Made by a program: the position numbers and the translations under genes. The notes below the pieces were generated by a model. It did not search any database and was not told the DNA's origin. It saw only the letters and a list, made by a program, of their open reading frames with translations. A DNA stretch of 64,000 nucleotides from Acanthosoma haemorrhoidale (Eukaryota; Arthropoda; Insecta; Hemiptera; Acanthosomatidae): positions 54,705,239 through 54,769,238 of the forward strand of contig OV884012.1 in assembly GCA_930367205.1 (NCBI GenBank), in the 5' to 3' direction. Every line of letters begins with the position of its first letter. Position 1 is the stretch's first letter. Of the stretch, positions 28,101-40,100 are shown piece after piece.

Positions 28101-31100
28101 ATATGTCTACGTTGGATGAACTCATCCACCGTAGGCAGCTCAAAGATCTCGTGAAGCTCACTGTTGCTCCGCTGCTCGAATGAAGTACCTCTGACCACTT
28201 TCATCAGTATACCGTTTTGGAATTGTTGGAGTCGCCGAGCTGTTCCCAAATATACTAGGCTGTTGGCTGGTGAATTTTCCTCCGTTCCTACTATGTAGCT
28301 AGTAGGTAGTGGGCTTTTTCCCTTTTGGAAAGAGAAAATTACGCAGTCAGTCACTCAGGTCTGATTTTTTTTTTTTTTTTTTTTTTTTATTTCAAAACCT
28401 CAACAAAACAATACAATGTACAAAAGAAAAATAACGAAATATTTGGATTCCATATTTCTCCTCTTACTGCATTTACATGCATTTGGCGGAGTGCCTAAAT
28501 ATAATAAATTTTTATTGTCGTTAATAGTTCATTGTTCTTATACAACACTAGGTGATGAGGCTCACCTTCTATTTGTCACCGACACCAACACTAAACACTA
28601 GGAACAAAAACAAAACAAACTAAACAAAACAAAACTAAACAAAACAAACTAAATCTCTACCTAGAACCTAGGACTAGAGTGTTCCAGCCGCGACAGCGTC
28701 CTGCCATCGTTGGGGGAACGGAGCGGGGGTTATAGTGTTAAACACCGGGTTTGTTAGATATTGTAATGAGTCGAAAAATTTGATATGTCTACGCTGGATG
28801 AATTCATGCACCGTAGGCAGCTCAAATATCTCATGCAGCTCACTGTTTCTTCGCTGCTCGAATGAAGTACCTCTGACCACTTTCATCAGTATACCGTTTT
28901 GGAATTGTTGGAGTTTCTTAGCTGTCGTATACGTCAGATAACGAAATAGCGGTGCACCATACAGCAGAGTAGGCCTTAGTATGCTCTTGTATATCAATAG
29001 TTTGAGACGCAGTGATAGGTTGGGGGAAGTTAATAAGTGCGTAAGCCGGTAAGACTTCATGCGTGTATGCTTCAACTTCTTCGTAAAATGGTTACTAAAA
29101 TGGAGGTGTCTGTCCATTTTAATTCCCAGATATACTAGGTTGTTGGCTGGTGAATTTTTCTCTGTTCCTACTATGTAACTAGTAGGGAGCGGGCTTTTTC
29201 CCTTTTGAAAAGAGAAAATTACACAGTCAGTCTTACCCGCGTTTACAGAGATATTGAATCTCCCCAATCTCTCACTGATCTGGTTACAGGCTGCTTCAGC
29301 CTGCCTTAGAGCTACCTTGGCACTCATGCTGCTGCTGTACAACGCTATGTCATCTGCGAAAGCAGTAACTGTGGTATTTTTGTACCGGGCTCCGACAATC
29401 TCAGACGTGTATACGTTGAATAGTACAGGGGATAAGATGGCTCCTTGGGGTACTCCACAGGTCAGTGGCACAGCTTCGGAGAAGCTATCACCCACTCTCA
29501 CCCGCAGCGATCTGTTTTTCAGGAAGCTAGCCAGAATTGAATACAGTTGTTCCGGGCATTCCCGGTCGCAGAGCATTTGACACAGTGTCCCGTGAGACAC
29601 CGAGTCGAATGCTTGGGTGCAATCAATGGAAATCATAGCCGTGGCTATGTTTCTATTCATGTTATGGCTAACTTCTGACTGCACCTTCAGAAGGGCGTGC
29701 TCTGCGTTCATACTGGATTGGAATCCAGTCTGCTCTGGCGGAATGATGTCATTTTCCGAGCAGTAATCTTTGAGATAATTCAAAAGGATTTTCTCAAAGA
29801 TTTTCCCCATTTGTGGTAGCAGACTGATCGGGCGGTAGTGGGCTGGTTGATCTCCACTCTTGGCTGGCTTCAGTAATGGAAACAAGATGGCTTGTTTCCA
29901 TGTGTCAGGAAAGTACCGCACTCTTATACAAGAGTTGTATAAGTTTGCTAGTTGTACTATCCCTCTCCTCGGCATTTGTTTGAGCAGCACTGTTTGTATC
30001 CCGTCGTGCCCTGGTGCTCGGTTTCCCTGACACCGGCGAAGAATCGCCTTGAGCTGCTTCGGTGATACAAACATGTTGTTCTGTTCAGCATCTACCGGAG
30101 GAGGGATGTGGTAGTATCCCATCCTAGCCGTAATATCCCTAGCGTAATGGTCGGCCAGTTTTGTTGCCTGTTGCTCAGCAGTCAGAACATTGTCGCCTTC
30201 GTGAAGACGGACAGTGGCTGTCTTGCCTTTTGTAGTCTTCAACAACTTCCAAAACTTTCTGTGATCTCCGTGAGTGCTACGAAGTTTCTCATGCCACTGG
30301 GCTCTTTTCCAGAGTTTCATCAAGCCCCGGATTTGCGTTGCGAGAGAATTCACAACGACCTTGGCTTGCTGATCTCTCGTCCTGTACCATCTATTCTTCC
30401 AAGTATGGCGCAAGGCAATAATTTTAAGAATGTGGTCTGGAGGTGGTCGCAGAGACGGTGGCATGGGAGTGTACTTCGGGATCGCGGTGTTTGCTGCGTC
30501 TATGATCACATCAGTTATGAAAGATAGTTGAAGATCTACTTCCTCTTTCGTGCGGAGAACTGGCACTGTATGCAGGTTATGGTAAATCTGCGACCGGTAC
30601 AGATCCCAGTCGGCACGACGGTAGTCGTATCTCGTGGGGCGAGGGGTCGCCACTTTACCATCCACTGCATACAGTACTGGCCTGTGGTCAGAGGTAATGA
30701 AGTCAAGGGCGGTGCAACTTGTGATACGGTGGGGTTGTTTTGTCAGTAGTAAGTCAATCGTCGAGGTAGCCTGCGGGTTTCCTCTATGGCGAAAAGTAAA
30801 AGTCTGGGGGTGAACTACCGTAAACGGCGTTCTCAACAGGAGTCTCCCAGCCATGTTTGTTGCGATGTTATACCACATCGTGTGTCTCGCATTGAGATCT
30901 CCCACCACCCAGTGGTTAGATCTCTGCGAACATGCGTGTAGCAGGGCTGAGTACTCCTGGAGAGATGCGTACGGTCTCCTGTATAGAGCGGTAAGGTAAA
31001 TGGGTCTCCCCAAATTTACCTTAACTGTTAAGTGGTGAAGCTTGGGATCAGTTGTAGTCAGTGGTGAAGCCACTTTCTTCCAATTGATACCAAGGCGTAT

Positions 31101-34100
31101 AGCAATTAGAACGCCTCCATATCCGTTAACCCTTTCAATGGCAGTTGAATAACCTTTAATGTGGAACGATTGTGCAGATACCCTAGTGTCTGTCAAAACT
31201 ACAATATCTGGTCGGTAGAGCGCTAGCAGCACTTCTACCTCATCTATTTTGGTCAGGAGACCATCAACGTTAAAATTTAAAACTTGGTAATCTACCATTG
31301 TTGATGTTTACCAGATATCATAGCCATGAGCATTTGGCTACAGAAGTCGACTAGGGCAGTTACCCATTTCGGTGCACATTCAAGGTCTTGACGCTGGTCG
31401 TTTGTAAGAAACTTTAGCCTAGGATCTAGGTACTTACAGTTTGTATTTTCTGACGTGTCCTCCGAAGTTCTGTGGGCCGCTCTAGACGTGGAGGGGGCAG
31501 CTCTCGACGTGGAGGGGGCAGCTCTCGACGTGGAGGGGGCATCTCTGTCTTCATTGCTGTGCTAAAACAGCTTGTAAAGCGGGTTTTGCCAAGCATTTGT
31601 AGTTGGTTGTGTAGCCGGCCTCATCATTGGCTCGTCCTGTCTTCGTTTCTTCTGCTGTGGCTGCAGTTTGCTTGCAGGTCTAGCTCTGGCGAGAAGCTCC
31701 TTTCTCATCGCGCAGCCTCTGTACGACGCCGGAGGAGCCTCGCCGCAGTTTGAGCATTTGAGCGGGGCTTCCTCGTTTCGTGGACATTGGGCCACCTCGT
31801 GGGGGCCTGCGCATCTGACACATTTCATTTTTCGGCCGCAGTAGTTCCTCGTGTAGCCGTACTCTTGGCACCTGTAACATTGAGGGATCCCTTTCTCTTC
31901 TTTGAAGGTCACCACCCTTATGAGTACATGGTTCACGGCACGTACCTTCTTCATGTCGTTCAAGGTGACGCTATTGTTAGTGGTTACCAGGACTGGTGAT
32001 ATCTCCATTTTTCTTCCTGAGGGATCACTCTTCCTGAGTCGTCGTATGTCAACGACTCCTGCTACTACATTTGTTATTACAGTTTTTATTTCTTCGATGT
32101 CCTCTTGGACATCTAGCCCGAGAATAAGAAATTTCCTATTTCTCGGTCCTCCTCTCGGTGCGAATGTGTGAAATTCTTTTTTGTTTTTCTGCATCAACTT
32201 TACGATTTTTTCGCGTGACTCTTCCGTCTCAGGATATACAGTCACCCCATCCTTCGTCCTTCTCAAGGCTAAGTTCGTAATGTTTTCTCCTCTGAGCAAT
32301 TGCGTTAGATTTGTTGTTGTCTCTCCTGAGACAACAACTGGCGGCGGCTTTTTAGGCACTTGAGCCACCGGATGTGGGCTTTCCGGTGACTCAGTGGCTA
32401 AGGCTTGAAATTTGTTTCCGACCTTAGTCGGATTTTTTGCCTTCGTAGGCCTTTGCACCTTCACCGTAATCTTTGGGAAGGTGAAGTCCTCTTCATCCTC
32501 TTCAATTTCCTCTATATGTACCGGTGAAGCAGGTCTCTTCCTAGAAGTCTCAACTTCCATCTCCATGCTTTAGAATCGAAAATATTTTGCAGGGGTGCCG
32601 TCCTCATACACGAAAAAACACTGACACAAAAATAATAAAAAATGTACCTTGGGCCACGTAAGATGGTGGAAGATGATCACGGGAAACACTGGCAGCAGAG
32701 ATGTGTACACTACGACTGCTGACACTCGCCTGTTTTGGTCAGGTCTGACTGAGAATACACCGTTTATATAGCCGGCTAGTCCTGGTGAGGGGTCACCCCC
32801 ACCAGCGGCTGATCTCCCCTCCAACTTCTTCCCCCACTCTCCGACTGGCGTCGTAAGTTTTATTTATTAAGCATATGGAAAAAATGATAGATATGATATG
32901 ATATGATCGAGAAGAGAGTAACTTATAATTATTTATAATCAAGAGGTGGCCACAACAAAAGTTGACACCAATTTCTCCTATGGGAAACTGCTCAAAGACA
33001 CTTTAGATGAATACAGCTTGCAAAGGACTATTAAGTGTTCAGAGTATTTTGTAACTTAGCACAGGCTACAGTCTGGCGTGACAAATCTAACTTTTGGCTA
33101 GATTTGATGAAGGAGTAAACTTTTATCATCAATGTCTTGCATTCCATATTCATAACTTGCATAAATTTTGCTCAAATCCAAGATTAGAAAGCCAATTATT
33201 ACTGTTAGAAAGCTTTATCCATCTTTGTAAAATGACTACTGTCAAAAGCCTTATTTCTTCTCTTTCAGTAGAGAAGAAATTAACTTAATACCAATTAAGT
33301 TTTATGACTTTATGATTACAAAAAACCATAAAGAAATTAACAAATAAACCTTAGATTTTTTCTTTCCCTATTTATGGAGACTGGGATGGTCTCATTACTA
33401 ACAGTTAATAGTAATCTAAATCCCTCTAAAGTTTTGTATAGATTAGGGAAGTCGTTCTGATTTTATCGCCATTCAAACAAAACAAAGGAAATGCTCCTAT
33501 AATGTGCTTCTATATAATGTTTTATAACTACATTCGAACCTCTACATATCGAAAATGAAGATTTCTTAAAAAAATCAATATATAGAAATTTCGATATATA
33601 AAAAGAGCACAATTTTTCATCCTTGTCATACTAAAACAATTAGAGTTATTCTTTACAGTTAAAGAAGTATCAAAGGCAATTTTTTGAGGTTAAAGAAAAA
33701 AAAACTGCAAATTACATATGTGATTTTTTACATATATACAGTAATGTAATGTGTATGTATTTAATAAGGCCTTGTACTAAAAATATATATACATACATAA
33801 AAATTTATTTATTTTTAATTTCGTGCAAAGTATTTTCTGATATAAGACATGGTAAAAAAAGAATTGTTCCTCTGGCAAATCTAGCTCTAATTTTTTGTAT
33901 TAACTTCATGGAAATTCATATTTAAAAGTGTTTGGGAATGTTGAAAACAAACTACTTTTTTAAAATTTTTGTTACTTAAAGACTTACTTTACGTAAAGTG
34001 TCTGTCATAGGAATTTGTAATTTTTCAATATTCTGATCTCCTTTAAGAAGATCTGGCTTATTAATGACTTATTATACATTAAAAACAAATTTAATCCCGT

Positions 34101-37100
34101 ACGATAATATTATTGAACAAGCAGAGAACAACAAAGACAGATAAAAAAGTTGTACATCATTATTTTTTCTTGGCTCTTACCATGTGTTCATATTTTTTAA
34201 CTTAATATCCCCAAAAATATTTTCATTGAGATTGATGATCCCATATCGCAATCTCTTTTGTTAGTATTTTTCAAATTATTTATTTCATGAGTGTATGTGT
34301 GGCTTTTTTATCCTTCCAGAAAAAGTATTTTATATTTTATTATAAAGATACTTTTATAAAGTTTTAAACATACCTGTGCAAGTATTTCAATCAATTCTTC
34401 ATTAGATAAAAAATAAAACCTTGGGAAAATAACTCGTTTTGATTCCAAATATGCTTCAAGACATTTCAGGATTTCTTCTAGTAAGTGATTGTCTCTTTGA
34501 AACTCTTCTAAAAGCCCGGGTATTGTACAAGCTGGCATTGCTGTAGGGCTCTAAAAATAATTTCCACAAGTACAAACAATTTTAACACAATTGTAAAAAA
34601 GGAGTAATTCAAGCTTAAGCTGTGGCATAACAGAAATCATAAAATTAAAGAGCATTATAAGAAATAATAAAAAACATGTTTTAATTATTTAATGTTATTC
34701 GTCTTTAACTTGCTCGATATAGCTCTTCAGGAGGATCATCCTTAGCACATGACACAGGCTGAAAAATTTCCTCAGAACACAGTGGGTTTAACCGAATAGA
34801 TATTTTACTATCAAACAGATAGAGGTGAATTTCTTTTGTTTATCTGCCTGCATACATGTATGTAACAGATAATGTCCATGTAAACATGCAGTACTTACAT
34901 ATGTATGTATAACAGTCATAGAAATAATTCATTGGATGTGAAATTTTAATGGTATTTGCCTTTATTTCTTCTTCCAATACCTCCCATATGGCAGTTAAGA
35001 CAAATCAGCCTTTATATTTCAGAGCTAGGAATTTCCTCTGAATCATTTAAAACTCCAGCCCATTGCTGAAATCCCTGTTATCTCTGGATAATTGGCTCCA
35101 AAGTCCCTTTTAGGCAGGGTATGATCAGAGACATGGTAGGGTAAGGACATCTTCCTTAATATAATAAGTGAGGGACTCGAGAGCCTTACTGAGCAGGGTC
35201 GCGAGGTCCCTGAGACCTTACTGAGATTTATAACTACCTATCTGATAAGCTAAATTATCATAACTATCATATTGTATTATCATAAATAAATAAAACTTAT
35301 ACTTTTTAATTAGAAAATGTTGCATATGATAGTCTAATTTATACAGCTACTTTATTTTGATTAGAATACTTAATAGTAGCAGTAGTATATTGTTTTTCAT
35401 AAAATTATTATGAGGATCTACCCCCCAGAAAAATCTCTTACTCTTTTAAAATGATGGGACTAATATATGTAATCTTGAATAACAGGACTAATATTCACCA
35501 ATAAAAATGTCCTGAGTTAGAATAGAAGCTTCAGGCAAGATACATACAAATCTAAGTGTTCAATTTAAAAAAATGGTATTAAGAAAAGTAACATTACCCT
35601 ATATGTATTTCTCATAATAGTTTTGTATGACTTATCCACAATAAGAAACATTTTTGCTTCATTCGGCAGTTGCCTTTGGATATCAGGAGCAGAGAAAATG
35701 GGTTCCAAATATAACCAATTTGTTTGGCAGTTTGTCCATTCTTCCTGAATATATAAATAAGAAAAAAACATTACAAAAGAGGTAGCAATCATTTGCTATT
35801 CTTGCTGGTCGTGGTGAAATAAATGTCAACTCTATTGCATTCCCATAATTAATGTACTTGTCTACATAAGCGCTTTCAGTAGCTCACACTCTCATAAAGT
35901 GCTGTAAAACAAAACATTCCAATTCTTCAAAAATGAAAATGAACTAACGACATCAGATACGATAGCATATAGCATTGACAAAATATTATAAAATCCTAGC
36001 AAACATAAAAGAAAGTATATCAAACTTACTGGAGAAATGATTGGTGGCGTTTAACAATACTAAGAAACAGTCGTCATAAAATATAGGAAGTTAGTGTTGC
36101 ATATTACCTGTTCTGGGCATTTATAAACTCAAGTATAGTAGAACTTCTGCCATAAGAAATAAAAGTAAATACTGGTATTTCTAGGATGGGACTAATATAG
36201 CTTAATAATATATATATATGTAACTAAAGTGTTCTCTCTTTAATTTGAATTTGCCATGCTGCCACCAGATGGAGCAGCAGTTATCAGATAGAGAAGGTTA
36301 TGGGAGGTAACAGAACATGTAAATAGTGTGTAAAATAAAATAGTGTGAATAGAGAATTGATAGTTATAAACTGTAATTGCCGTTTCTTTGTTTACAGAGA
36401 AACTGATTTCAGTTTATTCACCCCACCTTCAATAATTGTCTTACATATATATATATACAATATATACAGCTTGTGTGAATTAGCTTAATAACTACAAATA
36501 GTTCAGATGTACCCCATTATTGAGTGAGCTGCCTCCTCTCCCATAACTCTACTAAACCCCTTCCCTCTAAATCTTCCTCACCTTGAGACTGACTTAAATA
36601 TTTTTATCACTGGTTGGTCATATGGTCTGGTGTTACACGTTACTATGATTTTATAAGAAAAAAATTGTTTAAAATTGCTAAAGTTTTTTTTTCATCATCT
36701 AGCACTTAATAATATTTTACTTCAATATTACTATATATTAAGAGGTATTAGTCCTTACCATGTTTATGGATAGTTTGGAAAGTGTTTTTTATCATGATTT
36801 GTAGTACTTAATGATGACAGCATGAGCTGCTGAAGACAATGGAGTTGGCATTTATTTCAGAGATGGAAATGTTCATATTTTAGAATTTATAGTTAACTTT
36901 AAATAATGTTATTTGTATTATTTATTACACCAAGCAGGGTACAGGGATTGGCGGCCACACTATTTTAACTTAGATCATCTTTACTCATCAGCAAAGGCTT
37001 TTAGATTACTCAGTCCCACTTCCTTTTTATTTAAGATGCTGGAGAAAGTGGTGAGGGCCTATTTTAAAACAAGGTTGTTCTGCGTTTTGTCACTGCAAGC

Positions 37101-40100
37101 AACCCCATCAGCACAAATATATAATTTTGAAATAAATTTTGACCTGTCATTCTTTTGGTAATAATTGTTATAACTTTTTAAATCAGCCTAAATAATGGTT
37201 TTATTCCATTATTTTTTTATTCCTGATTATCAAAACAAATATTTTATATGAATGAGTTGAAGCATTTGCTGGGAGATGAATTGGGCTCATGAAAAAGAGA
37301 TGTTAAGTTTTCAACATGGACAACATTTTAAAATACTTTGTTTGTCTGAATCAAGCTTATGTGAGAAGGGATGGCGTAGACATCTTAGTCATGTAATCAA
37401 ACATAATGGTTTGGAATTTTAACTGAATGGCATTTGCTTAAATGTCTTAAACAGTTGAAACCATCCTTTTTTGCACACAAATACCTGATGCAAACACACA
37501 CAATATATTAAAAAATCCATAAATAAACATGATAAAAATTTAACATCTCTTTTTTATCAACCCAAGCCAATCTCAAAACAAACATTTCAACTCATTTATA
37601 CACTCATGGGTAACAATGTACTCATCATATTTTAAAGTTTCCTTAAATAAATTTCTGATTTTCACAGAACATCTTTTATAAGTTAACCATGTTCTCACAT
37701 TTACCTAGTGTCTCTACTCAATCAAGTCATTTGATTATTTATTAATACCCAACTTTTGTTATTATTTCATGACTTTAAGTTACTGTATTCATTATATCAA
37801 TGATTAATTTTTCATTTGTTATGATCAATATCTTTAAAACATTGAATTGTCGACAAATGAATCTCATAAAAATATTATGTCTTCTTTTTTCACCAATCTA
37901 ATTACCAGTAATCTCCAACCTTTTGTAAAACTAATAAATGCTCACTATTTGCTTAGAATAAATGTGATTTACTGAATGGAAGCAGTTATATATTAAACAT
38001 TTATTGGTCAGTTAAAGAAGCACACATATAAACTTGAATAAGTTGATATTGCTAGTTGTGAAATACGCCATGAACTAATTTTATTAAATTTTAAATACTA
38101 TTAATGAAAATTCACACGTATGTGTCATTTACTGTAATGGGAATATACTTTGCAAGTACTTTTATTCACTCAATGATAGGCTAAAGGCAATGGGGTTCAC
38201 CCCTGACTCAGTTAAAAAAGCACATTACTAAATTTGAATATATGGAGATAGCTGGTTTGAGACTGATGCTCTGCACTATTTTTGATAAATTATAAATACT
38301 ATTAGTTGTGCAAAATCACATGTGTCTATTATTAACTGCAAGTGGGAGCTCCAATCAATAGGGCTTTACTCTTGTTAGCTAATGAATAGATGAGACTGAA
38401 TGGAAGTTCGGGCCCAATTTAACATATACATGGAATACACAGGAGCAAGAAGAGAATCAATGACCCCTGATGATAAATAAATACTAATAACCAGGTGAAC
38501 TGTTTCATTGACAGTACGGACCAGCCAATCACTGAACATAGGAAAACCCCATACAAGTGATGGGGTGAGGAAAAAAATAAAAATTTAGGTAATTTCATTA
38601 ATGTATCTATTATTAATTTACCAAAGTGTTAGTAAATAATTCAACTTTTTTAATCCATTCATCCACTTTTGGTTTAATTGGTCCAACATTCCTAGAACTA
38701 GCTATGGTACTTATGTTTATATGAGTTTCATCAAGTACAACATTAATTTCATCCAACCCACTGAGTATATAAACATCCTTTGTTTCCTTGTATGGCACAA
38801 CGCTAAATTCAAGTGACTTCCAAGCAACTTCAACCTATAAATATATGGAAAAATAGAGAACCATTAAAATTAATACAATCTGAAGGGTGGCAGAAGTAGG
38901 CAGAAAAATATTAAGAAAAAGAATAAAATAAATAAGAAGGATACACTATGTTATTAGGGTTACTATTAGTTAACTATTATTTTAATTAGGTAAAACTCTC
39001 TATCCATTTATATTAATATGAATCATTAAAACTGTATAGAACACTGAGATCAAATTAATTGAAAGATCATAAAATGAATTGTCAATCTTAATGAATGTCC
39101 ATTGAATTCTTATAAATAAGAAAGTAAAAATATTTTAACTAATAAGGAAATCAGTACAATATATGTTTATATGGATTATTGCTTTTACACTGTGTTAACT
39201 AAATTTCAATTCCAGCACCCATACCCCAAAGCAGGGGCCCCCAATCCTGTTTCTGAAGGCACCGTTGTACGACTGTTATAAAAGAAAGTTTTTTTTATTT
39301 GGTAATGCTTATGAATAGAGAAATATATGCCTATATTTTTTAAAATTATCATTTTTCATTTGTTATCAAACTTTAATTACTTTAGGATCACTTTGAAAAG
39401 GGATTTCAACAGTTAATATCATTGAGTCAATGGAAAAAATTTTAATAATCCTTTTAATTGTCAAATAAATGTAACTAAAATAACTGCACAGATTGCAGAG
39501 TTTTGTAGGATAGCATAACTGGGGCTAGAAATTTTGGATCTTCAGAACGATATTTTCCTAAAATCCAGTGTATCAGATGAGAACTTCTGGAATATAGTTG
39601 ACAGAAACAAATTTCATTCTTGAAAAATCATCATACTCGTTATCATTTTTTTCAATCATGAATATCAACAAATGAATGTATAGATTTTGACTTATAGATA
39701 AACATTGCTTACAAGCAGGAATATCATCTCACTCTCTTAATTATGAAGCAATGGCCAATAAAATGCAGTGCTCAAGATCACATTTGACTTAAGATTTATG
39801 TATTTTATAAAGAATTTTTATGCCATGTAAACTTTTGTATGTAATATTAAATAATTATTTGTTTGACATAAGAATAAAAACGGTAATATTTATATGTTAA
39901 AACTATATTTTTGGAATTTAATAGTTTTTTGCAAATTATGTTTATTAATAACTATGCCCAACTATTAATTTACCTGGAATGAATGTTACCCACCACTTGA
40001 CTGATATTCTAGAATGTAGGGGACACTACATAATAAGGTGCAGAAAGGTAGGGGACACTTGCTCTACAGGTCAGCATATTGACTTCTAACAGTGGGGATG

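Larger units (their letters stand above)
28365..32738 (-). mobile_element. Full-length Jockey-type LINE
   Basis: A 4.4-kb non-LTR retrotransposon with a 5' UTR (32567-32738), ORF1 with zinc knuckles, ORF2 with endonuclease and reverse transcriptase, a 285-base 3' UTR and a poly-A tail (T-run 28365-28388). TCAGGTCTGA flanks it at 28355-28364 and 32739-32748. It lies in the large intron between exons 13 and 14, same strand as the gene. A nearly identical 3' end at 3965-4191 shows that this family moved recently. One premature stop in ORF1 is the only obvious damage. Confidence 0.92.

Noticed and set aside
31472..31753. Plus-strand frame starting with RGGGSS repeats
   Set aside because: It is the complement of the LINE ORF1 21-bp repeat.
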